Origin: UBA4093 sp036676455
GTDB lineage: Bacteria; Cyanobacteriota; Sericytochromatia; S15B-MN24; UBA4093
NCBI GenBank assembly: GCA_036676455.1
Contig: JAKFCW010000022.1
Coordinates: 24,850 to 88,849, forward strand
Length of the DNA stretch: 64,000 bases
Direction: 5' to 3'
Shown here: piece by piece, positions 8,188 to 15,609 of the stretch
Numbering within the stretch: the stretch's first letter is position 1
Layout of the letters: every line of letters begins with the position of its first letter
Made by a program: the position numbers and the translations under genes
The notes under the pieces: model-generated
The model's input: only the letters and a program-made list of their open reading frames with translations
The model's database searches: none
What the model was told of the DNA's origin: nothing

Positions 8188-8473
8188 TGTCTTCCTTTCT
8201 GAGGATGGGATCGACAGTTGGTTCTGGGACGATCTGCAAGCGCCAGCGGCGCTTCCCGATGGATGCGAGCCGAAGGGTGAGCGAGTTGTTCCGAACAGGA
8301 TCCAGGGAGACCTCAATTCCATCAGGTCCCATCGAGAAGCGGATCACCGCGGTGTTGTCGTAGTAGGTGAACGGGACGTCATCGAGGCTCACAGAGATCG
8401 GAGGAACGGTTTCACTGCCCACGTCGATGATGAGTTCGTGGGATATGGGATCGTAGCCAAGCCGAAAGCTCAA
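8174..8473 (-). CDS. Small beta-rich hypothetical protein, 99 aa
   Basis: TTG start at 8473, overlapping the stop of the nuclease gene as TTGA, with a strong AAAGGAGG seven bases before it. Both features argue for a real coupled gene. The protein is predicted beta-rich: ELIIDVGSETVPPISVSLDD, then FTYYDNTAVIRFSMGPDGIEV. The size and pattern of strands recall phage DUF2283-type small proteins, but I cannot be sure. Its function is unknown; tight coupling to the nuclease suggests a partner or accessory subunit. Confidence 0.6.
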   Translation of the reverse strand: MSFRLGYDPISHELIIDVGSETVPPISVSLDDVPFTYYDNTAVIRFSMGPDGIEVSLDPVRNNSLTLRLASIGKRRWRLQIVPEPTVDPILRKEDNGQT

Positions 8474-9318
8474 TAGTCACCTCCTTTGGCATCTGGATGG
8501 ACGCGTGGGGGCTCCACGCGGGGGTGTTCCTGTACCTGTTCGCAGTGCGACTGCATCGGGCAGCTGAGACATTGATGCCCCCGATGGAGCGGAAAAGCCG
8601 CCCACAAGGGGCGGCCCTGATGAAAGCTCGCGGTCGAGGCGCGTATTTGGTCCGCCGTTATCTCGAGCGATTCCCAGACTTGAAGGAAGTCCTCGTAGGT
8701 GAATTCGACGGTTAGCGTGGATTGCGATCCGAGGAAGTGGTAGACGATCTCGATCGGCATGGGGATGGTCCGCGCGATCGTATCGGCGACCAAACTTCGA
8801 TAGAACGTGGCCTGAACGTTCAGGTCCTCCGCCGCTTGAGGATGGTAGCGCCCCACCTTGTAGTCGATCACGAGCAACCGGCCGTCCTCAGTTTCGCAAA
8901 GGCGATCGATTTTGCCAGTCGCGAGTATATTCTTACGAGCGGTTCGCCAGTTGAGGCGCACCTCAACGCCTCTCTCCTTGGGAGTTCTGGTAGGGAAGGG
9001 GCGATCATGGAAGGCCTCGAGAAGTAGCCTGCCATGGTGGAACTGGGACATCTCGATTTCCTCGTCTTCGTAGGGCGTACCATCCCAGTGGCGCATGAAG
9101 ATCGCGATGAGGTCGTCCTTGCTGAAGCGCTGCCACCCTCCTTCGCGGATGAAATCGGCGAGGGCCTGGTGAATCGCGTTTCCGAAGGCCAGCATCGGGA
9201 CAGGCACCCTCTCGGAAGCGGGAAGGCGTTGGACGTAGTCGAGCGCGTAGCGATACGGGCAATTTCGGAAGGCCCTCACCGCTGACGGCGAGAGCTTGAT
9301 GAGTAATGGACTGTGCAT
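8470..9318 (-). CDS. RecB/Cas4-like PD-(D/E)XK nuclease
   Basis: A 282-aa single-domain nuclease of the PDDEXK_1 (Cas4/AddB C-terminal) type. Visible motifs: LSPSAVRAFRNCPYRYALDY at the N-terminus, FGNAIHQAL (motif I His), TGKIDRL and LLVIDYKVG (the D...DxK catalytic residues), QATFYRSLV (motif QxxxY), and a C-terminal CLSCPMQSHC. With the first Cys (NCPYRY) the late cysteines match the pattern of the 4Fe-4S cluster found in Cas4 and AddB nucleases. I chose ATG 9318 because GGAG precedes it; the ATG at 9330 has no ribosome site. No cas genes or CRISPR array are nearby, so this belongs to the recombinase module. Confidence 0.88.
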   Translation of the reverse strand: MHSPLLIKLSPSAVRAFRNCPYRYALDYVQRLPASERVPVPMLAFGNAIHQALADFIREGGWQRFSKDDLIAIFMRHWDGTPYEDEEIEMSQFHHGRLLLEAFHDRPFPTRTPKERGVEVRLNWRTARKNILATGKIDRLCETEDGRLLVIDYKVGRYHPQAAEDLNVQATFYRSLVADTIARTIPMPIEIVYHFLGSQSTLTVEFTYEDFLQVWESLEITADQIRASTASFHQGRPLWAAFPLHRGHQCLSCPMQSHCEQVQEHPRVEPPRVHPDAKGGDY

Positions 9319-9331
9319 GGCAATCTCCATG

Positions 9332-9354
9332 AAAAAAGGCCTCCGAAGAGGCTT
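9332..9354 (-). terminator. Terminator just upstream of nuclease gene
   Basis: On the minus strand GCCTC-TTCG-GAGGC (9352-9339) is followed by six U (9337-9332). The UUCG tetraloop makes it a strong hairpin. It lies about 14-20 bases before the nuclease start codon. Confidence 0.8.
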
Positions 9355-9375
9355 GAGGACTTAGGTTTCGCGACA

Positions 9376-11277
9376 TCAAAAGGATAAGTCGGAGAGAAAA
9401 CGCCGGGTGCTTTCCTTCTTGTTCTCCAAGATATCGGCGTACGAACGGTGGATCGTGAAGGGGCTGTCATTGAGCAACTGGGCTGCGGTGTTGACGTCGT
9501 TCCTGATGGCCAGGTGGTAGGTCGCGATGATATGCCGCAACATGTGAGGGTTCAAGACCTCGAGGCCTGGCGGCAATGCGTCCGAGAGGAAGCGACGACT
9601 GATCGCCGCGAGGATGATGTTGAATCCCCTTACAGGGATTTGGGTGCCGCCCAGCCGACTTGGGACGAAGAAGTAGGGGGAGTTCCTGCCGGCGAGCAGG
9701 ATAGGACGAGCGCGGGAAAGGTAGGTCTCGACGAGTTCTCTCAGGTCGCCTAGGCTTCCTCCATCTGGTAGTTCGTAATCAATCTCCTTATCGTTCTTCG
9801 TCTCATGGGCAGCGAAGAAGATTCGATGGGAAGCCGGATCGTAGTGACGGCCGAGTTGCATCTGGGCGTAGTTCCGGGCCCTGAGCGGATAACAAAGCAT
9901 GAGGCCGAAGTAAACCTCATTTCTCAGGGCCACTGCCCACTGACCCGACAATAGTTCGGCTTTCTCACCCAAGGCCGATCGGCGGGCATCGTCGAGAGAG
10001 CGGGTGTGATCTCTCAGGCGAGATCGGGCGATCACAAGGGCTTCCCAGAGACGAGGATGACGAAAGCAGACACGCTTCTTGAGGGTGTAGTCCGCAGGCG
10101 ATCGCCTGGAGAGTTGCGCAAGCATGGTCCTTCCTCGCTTGCACCAATTTGCATGCCGATCCGACAACCCCAGAACCCCGCGGTTTAATGCCATAGATTT
10201 GACATAAAGGTTGTGAGCGCTGGTGACTTTTCCAACATCGACCATAGCTTGTGCGGCCGCAACGACCAGAGGATTCGGTTCGCTGGCTCGCCCTTCATAC
10301 ACGCCCTCGAGAGCGCGCATGGCGGCAAGAAGCGAAGTGCGGTACTCCGGATCCCCGGCAAGGGACTGTACATACACCTCGGGTTTCGGTTGCTCGAACC
10401 CAGGCGGCATGCCCTGATAGAGAAGTCTCAGAGCGTCGAGACCATCGTCGACTTGGGACAAGAAGGGAAGGCAGTCTATCTCGCCATCGAACAAGATTCC
10501 GAGGTAGATCGCGAGTGCGTTCTGGTACCCCGCCTTCGTTGCAGGGCTCCATACTGCAAACGGATCCTTCTCGAATACGAGGCGCAAGCCAGACCGAAGC
10601 GATGGCGGCCAGTGAGCCGGCGAAATTCCGCGGCACCGGTATAGGCTCTCTCTGTCCCATGCTCGAAGATTCAGGCCGGGGTGAGTCTCCACGACCATGT
10701 TCCAAGCCATCCTGGCCTGGTAGAACGCATCATCGAAGTTCGGATCGAACGTCTGATAAAATCCGGCCATAATCCGATCGCCTTCCGAGTAAATCGGGAT
10801 GCCTTCAGGTTTGATGCCACTTGCCGTGGCCCACTTAGCGAGGCGCTTGAGGCCACGGCACAAAGAGGAACGACGATGAGGAGGCATGTCGTTCGTGAGG
10901 GGGCCAATGTGCGTGAGTATCGCGTGCCACTCGGGGGAGATGGTGTATTGCTCCGGGTGAATCAGACCAAGGGCCTCGCCATGTCCAAGAAGGCGCCTGA
11001 GAGCTCTCAGGTAGGTCTTCTGGTATGACGGGCCTACGGGCAAGCTCTCTCTAACCCGCCTAACCCACCCCGATCGATCGGGCTCAATCAACCCGTACAG
11101 GCGATGGGCCGGTACGCTCCTGGTAAGTTCGTGAATCCGGTGCGCATCCAATCTGCGGTATCCGAGCGCCGGAAAGACGATGGTCTTGAGGATGGTACGT
11201 AGCGTGGGAATCTCGGACGGTCGATGTTCGGCGTACGCCTCGAGTAATTTCTCGATGGTGGTGACCGTTTCAGTCAT
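9376..11277 (-). CDS. Divergent tyrosine-recombinase-fold protein B, 633 aa
   Basis: A long protein with a tyrosine recombinase catalytic domain at its C-terminus. Candidate residues: Arg466 (CYPLRARNY), Lys494 (HETKNDK), His578 and Arg581 (NPHMLRH), Tyr613 (HRSYADI). The usual LGH box is LLND (601-604), so the third catalytic His/Trp is replaced. About 450 N-terminal residues have no recognised domain. It is a clear paralogue of the next upstream gene: shared LEGVYEG, PNP, PRLW, NPH-x-x-RH and AAQLLND blocks. AGGAGG six bases before ATG 11277 fixes the start. The exceptional length and paired arrangement differ from ordinary integrases. It may act with its paralogue as a heteromeric recombinase or DNA-rearranging enzyme. 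Confidence 0.75.
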   Translation of the reverse strand: MTETVTTIEKLLEAYAEHRPSEIPTLRTILKTIVFPALGYRRLDAHRIHELTRSVPAHRLYGLIEPDRSGWVRRVRESLPVGPSYQKTYLRALRRLLGHGEALGLIHPEQYTISPEWHAILTHIGPLTNDMPPHRRSSLCRGLKRLAKWATASGIKPEGIPIYSEGDRIMAGFYQTFDPNFDDAFYQARMAWNMVVETHPGLNLRAWDRESLYRCRGISPAHWPPSLRSGLRLVFEKDPFAVWSPATKAGYQNALAIYLGILFDGEIDCLPFLSQVDDGLDALRLLYQGMPPGFEQPKPEVYVQSLAGDPEYRTSLLAAMRALEGVYEGRASEPNPLVVAAAQAMVDVGKVTSAHNLYVKSMALNRGVLGLSDRHANWCKRGRTMLAQLSRRSPADYTLKKRVCFRHPRLWEALVIARSRLRDHTRSLDDARRSALGEKAELLSGQWAVALRNEVYFGLMLCYPLRARNYAQMQLGRHYDPASHRIFFAAHETKNDKEIDYELPDGGSLGDLRELVETYLSRARPILLAGRNSPYFFVPSRLGGTQIPVRGFNIILAAISRRFLSDALPPGLEVLNPHMLRHIIATYHLAIRNDVNTAAQLLNDSPFTIHRSYADILENKKESTRRFLSDLSF

Positions 11278-11296
11278 GCTTGGCCTCCTAGGCTTG

Positions 11297-11332
11297 AAAA
11301 ACAGTAAAGGCGCCCGGCAATGCCGGACGCCT
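11297..11332 (-). terminator. Terminator between the two recombinase-fold genes
   Basis: Plus-strand arms AGGCGCCCGGC (308-318 of 11,000) and GCCGGACGCCT (11322-11332) pair with one mismatch; on the minus strand the hairpin is followed by UUUACUGUUUUU (to 11297). It lies between the stop at 11398 and the next start at 11277. Confidence 0.65.
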
Positions 11333-11397
11333 CGGGCGGGACGCGAATGTCCCTCATGAAAATTATGACGTTTAGTACGGCCTTATTTCACAGCTGC

Positions 11398-13353
11398 TCA
11401 TTCCCCGGGAGTATCCGATTGCTCGTAGTAGGCGAGCAGTTCGTCGTGCGAGGAGGCCAGCACGTCGGAGTAATGCTTGAGAACGGTCATCGGGTCATCG
11501 TTGAGCAGCTGGGCAGCTAAGTTCAGATTCTTGTCAACCACCAGCGCATAAGACGCGACGATGTGCCTGGCGATGTGGGGATTCATGTCCATGAGTTCGG
11601 CCGGCAAGAGATCGGTGAAGTGTTCCTTGCAGTAATCAGGCATGAAGTCGTTCATCGCGTTCTTCCTCAGATGAGGTCCCGCGTTCTCACGAGTCTGTTC
11701 CGGGACGAACACGAAGGAGGAATGGCGCCCTTGAAGCAGAACGGGGCGGGCGACTTGGAGGTAAAGATCCATGATCTCGCGAGACATGCGACCTCGTCCA
11801 CCAGTAGGCAAGGAATATCGAAACGCTTTTTGGTTCTTGACCTCTTCGTCCTCGAAGTGAAACTGGAAGGTGTCGCGATCATAGTTCTTCTCGAAGCGCA
11901 TTTTACGGAAGCTCTCGCGGCGCATGGGATACAGGAACAGAACGTGCATGATGCACGTGTATTTCACATTCCTTGCCCAATCGAGGGTCGGATGTCCGAC
12001 TTGGACGAATAGGTCTTCCTCGACTTGGACCAAGCGCTCGAGCAAGAATGGCCAGAGTCTTGGATTGGCAAAAGCGGCCTTCTTCTTGGCTGCGTAGTCT
12101 GTCTTCTGGGCCGCCTCGAGGTCCTTGACGCGATTGATGACGCTCGCGATCCAGTTATAGTGGTGGTCGGCCACCGCAAAGTAGCTGCGGTTGATCGTGG
12201 ATATCCGCATGATGAGTTGGCGGGCAGCGGCGAACTTGCCTTCTTCGATTCGGGTGCCGATGGCGAGGGTCACGAACGGGTTCGGCAGGGCAGTTTTCCC
12301 GTCGTAAGCGCCCTCGATGCCGCGCATGCTAGCGATGACATTGTCCCGGAAATTGAGGTCATCTTGCATTCGCCGGGCGAGGGCCTGAGGATTATCTCGA
12401 TCAGGGTCGCGGACTAGAAGCGTTCGCTCTATCCCCATGGTGAACAGTCGGATCGCGTCCCTGTCATCCAGCCCCCTCGTCAAACGATAGAGGGAAAGAC
12501 CTGCGGCCTCGATGATGCCAAAGAAGGTGGAAAATGAGCCTCGGTAGTTCTCTTCAGTATTCTCGCTGAGCTCGCGACCTTCGAAAAGTGCCTTCTCGAG
12601 ACCCTCGGTGAGGTTTTCAGGGACGGATTCGGCCGGAGCCGAGATGATGACTTGCGCGTCGCCCCAGGGAGGAAGGTTCTGACTGGGATGCAAGGTCGCC
12701 AGCTCATTCCAGATGGCCTTGCAATGGTAAAACGCAATCGGCTTTCCTTGCAGCATGGGAATCTCGTCGAATTTGCCGGGGAGTACCACAGTTTTCCCGA
12801 AGACCTCCGGCGTCATATTCCGTGCGCTGGCTTCCCGGCCGAGACGAAGGAAGCACGACCGCATGTTTCCCAGACGCTTGTTGATCCCATCGAATAGCTT
12901 GCCTTCCGCATCGTAGCCGGCGAATGTGGTGATGCCCTCGTTCAGCATGCGCCTCAGACGCTCGGATCTGGGCGGAAGCAATACCTTCACCGATTCCTGG
13001 AGGTCTTCCCATTCAGGCAATAGCTTGTCACTGGCTTCGTTAGCGGGGGTGATGAAAGTGGCTCGTTCGATGAAGCGCCGAATCTCCCTCGGGTAGTTCT
13101 TGAGGTAGGTGGTGCTCGTAAGGCCTCGAGCCTTCAGCTGTTCCTCGACGGAGGGAGCCCAGCCGGAACCTTTGAGGTTCAGCTTCTTCTCGAGCTCTGA
13201 AAGCGGAAGGGCGTTGAAGTACTCTTTTCGCTCCGCGGGCGGCATGTGTTCGGTGCCAGGATAGAGCAACTTGAGGATCGAGTGCACGGTCGCAGTCGGT
13301 TTCTGATCCTCGAAGAGTTTGAGAAGATGTCCGATGCTGTCTTTGACGAGCAT
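11398..13353 (-). CDS. Divergent tyrosine-recombinase-fold protein A, 651 aa
   Basis: Paralogue of the 9376-11277 protein and first of the pair. Candidate catalytic residues: Arg478 (LYPMRRESF), Lys506 (EEVKNQK), His593 and Arg596 (NPHIARH), Tyr628 (LKHYSDV). As in its partner, the LGH box reads LLND (616-619). The N-terminal 450 residues are mostly helical and probably bind DNA. ATG 13353 follows GAAAGGA at eight bases. An 18-bp inverted repeat lies 26-84 bases upstream of the start and could be a binding site. Both paralogues keep R, K, H-x-x-R and Y, so they are likely active rather than decayed. Family name not recognised. Confidence 0.75.
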   Translation of the reverse strand: MLVKDSIGHLLKLFEDQKPTATVHSILKLLYPGTEHMPPAERKEYFNALPLSELEKKLNLKGSGWAPSVEEQLKARGLTSTTYLKNYPREIRRFIERATFITPANEASDKLLPEWEDLQESVKVLLPPRSERLRRMLNEGITTFAGYDAEGKLFDGINKRLGNMRSCFLRLGREASARNMTPEVFGKTVVLPGKFDEIPMLQGKPIAFYHCKAIWNELATLHPSQNLPPWGDAQVIISAPAESVPENLTEGLEKALFEGRELSENTEENYRGSFSTFFGIIEAAGLSLYRLTRGLDDRDAIRLFTMGIERTLLVRDPDRDNPQALARRMQDDLNFRDNVIASMRGIEGAYDGKTALPNPFVTLAIGTRIEEGKFAAARQLIMRISTINRSYFAVADHHYNWIASVINRVKDLEAAQKTDYAAKKKAAFANPRLWPFLLERLVQVEEDLFVQVGHPTLDWARNVKYTCIMHVLFLYPMRRESFRKMRFEKNYDRDTFQFHFEDEEVKNQKAFRYSLPTGGRGRMSREIMDLYLQVARPVLLQGRHSSFVFVPEQTRENAGPHLRKNAMNDFMPDYCKEHFTDLLPAELMDMNPHIARHIVASYALVVDKNLNLAAQLLNDDPMTVLKHYSDVLASSHDELLAYYEQSDTPGE

Positions 13354-13378
13354 TTAGTGAATCCTTTCCGTGGAGAGG

Positions 13379-13437
13379 GTTCTACGGGTTCAATCCTGAT
13401 CAGCTTCATGGGTAGGTGCGGATTTAACTCGTAGAAC
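13379..13437. repeat. Imperfect 18-bp inverted repeat upstream of recombinase-fold gene A
   Basis: Left arm 13379-13396 (GTTCTACGGGTTCAATCC) and right arm 13420-13437 (GGATTTAACTCGTAGAAC) match at 16 of 18 positions, separated by 23 bases. The pair lies between the start of the recombinase-fold gene (13353) and the next upstream gene. It could be an operator, a recombination core site, or an RNA stem-loop in the leader. Confidence 0.65.
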
Positions 13438-13507
13438 TTCTTGTCTGTATCCCTTGTGGCTCGCCGATTTCGCTGGTCACGCCTGCGTTTCGGCGACGTC
13501 TTCCCAT

Positions 13508-13840
13508 TCAGGGAGGCGCCCTGGAACTGAAACGGGGCGCAGATCGCCTATTCATGCGGATCAAAGGCATCTTTGAGTTGGCGTCGAACGCTGATTTGCT
13601 CAAACCCGCGTAGATCTTTGATTTCAGGCTCAAGGTCGCCTTGAAACCCTTGCTGTTACGCCGGTTTCCAAGTTGCTGCATATAGGTCAAATGATGGCCC
13701 TGGAATAGCCAAATTCGATGCCTCGACGCAGCCCCCTGAACGCTGCCCTGGGCGGCCCAAATCTTGGTGACGGATTCTGGATGTGGACTCGTTTGCAAGC
13801 GCTTGAAGCGGCCTTGCGATCCGTATTGCTTGGAGGTCAC
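13508..13840 (-). CDS. Possible small basic protein coupled to the 13837 gene
   Basis: A 110-codon frame starting at GTG 13840, overlapping the stop of the upstream gene as GTGA. The coupling is the main support. The product is basic and low in recognisable structure (SKQYGSQGRFKRLQTSPHPE). It has no known motif, and its composition is not strongly protein-like. Treat as a possible partner of the small mobile-element protein in front of it; it may also be a chance frame. Confidence 0.35.
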   Translation of the reverse strand: MTSKQYGSQGRFKRLQTSPHPESVTKIWAAQGSVQGAASRHRIWLFQGHHLTYMQQLGNRRNSKGFKATLSLKSKIYAGLSKSAFDANSKMPLIRMNRRSAPRFSSRAPP

Positions 13841-14061
13841 GGTTGCTCCCCTTCTGAATCGCGTGAGGGGGTGCCGTGTGCGCAGGGGATGGTATCCGCG
13901 AATGTCCCGGCGGGGACTTCACCTTCCGACCAAGACTGAAGGAGGTTGATCACGCCCGACATGTTGGCGATGATTTCCTCGGCGTCTCGGCGGGTGACCG
14001 TGCGATTGGCCAGCGACTGCCACGTCTCGATTGTTTGTTTGATTAGCGAGTCGGAGTACAC
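13837..14061 (-). CDS. Small conserved mobile-element protein (YSDxLI...W...DAxEI family)
   Basis: About 74 aa: VYSDSLIKQTIETWQSLANR, then TRRDAEEIIANMSGVINLLQSW. This pattern (YS-x2-LI ... W ... DA-x-EI ... N-x2-G ... LL-x-W) belongs, from memory, to a widespread small protein found next to recombinases on plasmids and integrative elements; its function is unknown. GTG 14061 has GGGAAGG five bases upstream. A TTG at 14079 would add six residues. Immediately upstream lies a terminator hairpin for the 14201 gene. The presence of this family supports the mobile nature of the region. Confidence 0.65.
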   Translation of the reverse strand: MYSDSLIKQTIETWQSLANRTVTRRDAEEIIANMSGVINLLQSWSEGEVPAGTFADTIPCAHGTPSRDSEGEQP

Positions 14062-14097
14062 GTCGGCCTTCCCAAGCAAGTAGGATGGACGCTCCGT

Positions 14098-14137
14098 GAA
14101 AAGCGGAAGGGACGCCGTTCTCAGGCATCCCTTCTGC
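14098..14137 (-). terminator. Terminator after the zinc-ribbon gene
   Basis: Arms 14103-14116 and 14124-14137 form 14 pairs, two of them G-U/T-type wobbles, around a seven-base loop. On the minus strand the hairpin is followed by UUUU. It sits just before the start of the small 13837-14061 gene. Confidence 0.7.
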
Positions 14138-14200
14138 TATGGTGGAGCACCTGCGCGAGCAAGTATCGCGCAGTGAGCCCCTGTAATTTCCCGACAATTT

Positions 14201-15493
14201 CTATGTGAGCTTGATGCGATTCGTAAACCGATAAGGGTAGCGGCGCCGGATGAAGTCACGCTGCCACCGCTTCTCGAGGTGGCTTACCAATACCGCGCAG
14301 TCGATGCAAAAAAGACGTGCCCGTCCTCGAGAGGGCTTTGCAAGACTGGTTCCACAGTTGAGACACGCAGGACTGTGCCTCAATTCCGCATGCTTTCGGT
14401 GTTCGCTGAAAAAGCCCGATGCCCGCGCCTCTAGTGAGGCGAAGAAGGCGATAAGCGACGGCGTGACATCAGTTGACTTGGCCGCGGATACAGCGCTGTT
14501 GGCCAAGAACTCAGCTTGCTGAAGTCGATGAATCGTCTGGGCGCGGTCGAGGCGTTCGCCGAAAAGGTCGCCCTCAATCGAGTGGCCATCCAGGGCTTTC
14601 ATTTCCAGTCCGATAAACCGGTTGGCGATGCTCTCGAACCACCAGTCACTGCGGTACTTTTGAGGCAACCCGCTCAGGGTGGTTGGGAAGAATAGCGGAG
14701 CCACAAATATGCTTGGATCCTTCCGATAAGCGGGTTTTAGCTCCCACGGATCTTCAAGCAGGCGAACCTGATCTTCTCGTAGGAGCTGGATCAATGCGAC
14801 GTCCAGGCCATGGTCCGCGGCAGGTCTGCCATACAACTCCAACTCGGCCCGACTGCGATTCTTGGCCTTCAAGTACGCGATCCGCTCTTGCTTGGTGGCC
14901 TCTGGGCCAGGAGCAGCTGGCCCCGACCAGAAAAAAGGCCTGTCCTTGGCTACCTGCTGGTAAAACACTTTGCGTGTATCCACCTGAATGGCCGTCGTAG
15001 CGAATGCGTCAAAGAGAAACGGAGATGATTTTCGGATTCGTTGGATATCTCGGTAAGACAGTAAGTAGCAGCCCGGATCGTCGGTAAATGGTATCTCATG
15101 CGAGGCGGAACGAGCCTCCACAGATGTAGCTGGAGTCGATTCCAGTAACTGACCAATGTTTGCAAAGCCCGACAGGCCTGCTCGCTGCATACGGTCAAGG
15201 TCGTGGCGACGAGTGAAATCGTGGAAGGCCTTGAAACCTCGAAGCGATCCGTCGGGCATCACTCGGTACGGTCCCCTGAAGATCAGCCATTGGTTGTCAT
15301 GGCGAACGGCATAGCGTACATGCGGGGAATAGAAAGATTGCCAGGCTCGGCGATCGGCCTCATTTCGTATCCATAGCCCGACAGCCTCGAATGCCTTTCT
15401 TGGCGCAACCCAGTCTTCGGGACTTGGATGAGCGTCCGTCGGGGTGTCTAGCGGGGTTGGTATGCCGAAGTGGTAAGTCAGCTCTGTATTCAT
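14201..15493 (-). CDS. Hypothetical protein with C-terminal zinc ribbon
   Basis: A 430-aa protein of no recognised family. The only clear motif is a C-terminal zinc ribbon: CLNCGTSLAKPSRGRARLFC followed by IDC (C-x2-C ... C-x2-C, about residues 385-410), then a basic tail. The middle part has helical, charged segments (PEATKQERIAYLKAKNRSRA). The ATG at 15493 is a plausible start; GTG 15502 and TTG 15511 are in frame, and none has a strong ribosome site. It is divergent from the serine recombinase gene and sits at the right end of the element. A DNA- or RNA-binding role is likely from the zinc ribbon. Confidence 0.65.
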   Translation of the reverse strand: MNTELTYHFGIPTPLDTPTDAHPSPEDWVAPRKAFEAVGLWIRNEADRRAWQSFYSPHVRYAVRHDNQWLIFRGPYRVMPDGSLRGFKAFHDFTRRHDLDRMQRAGLSGFANIGQLLESTPATSVEARSASHEIPFTDDPGCYLLSYRDIQRIRKSSPFLFDAFATTAIQVDTRKVFYQQVAKDRPFFWSGPAAPGPEATKQERIAYLKAKNRSRAELELYGRPAADHGLDVALIQLLREDQVRLLEDPWELKPAYRKDPSIFVAPLFFPTTLSGLPQKYRSDWWFESIANRFIGLEMKALDGHSIEGDLFGERLDRAQTIHRLQQAEFLANSAVSAAKSTDVTPSLIAFFASLEARASGFFSEHRKHAELRHSPACLNCGTSLAKPSRGRARLFCIDCAVLVSHLEKRWQRDFIRRRYPYRFTNRIKLT

Positions 15494-15609
15494 GCCGTAC
15501 ACCCATCGCAAGCGAAGCTAGGATTCCATTATACTGGAACATAACGTGGCGCTTGACGGATAAGAGCAGCGGCCAGAATGGTTTTCAGTCTATGGGAAGG
15601 GGGCGCGGG

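Noticed and set aside
8470..9318. Cas4 of a CRISPR system
   Set aside because: There is no repeat-spacer array and no other cas gene in the window; the nuclease belongs to the recombinase module.
15391..15591. N-terminal extension of the serine recombinase
   Set aside because: It overlaps the divergent zinc-ribbon gene and has no resemblance to resolvase N-termini; a start at 15592-15670 fits the family.
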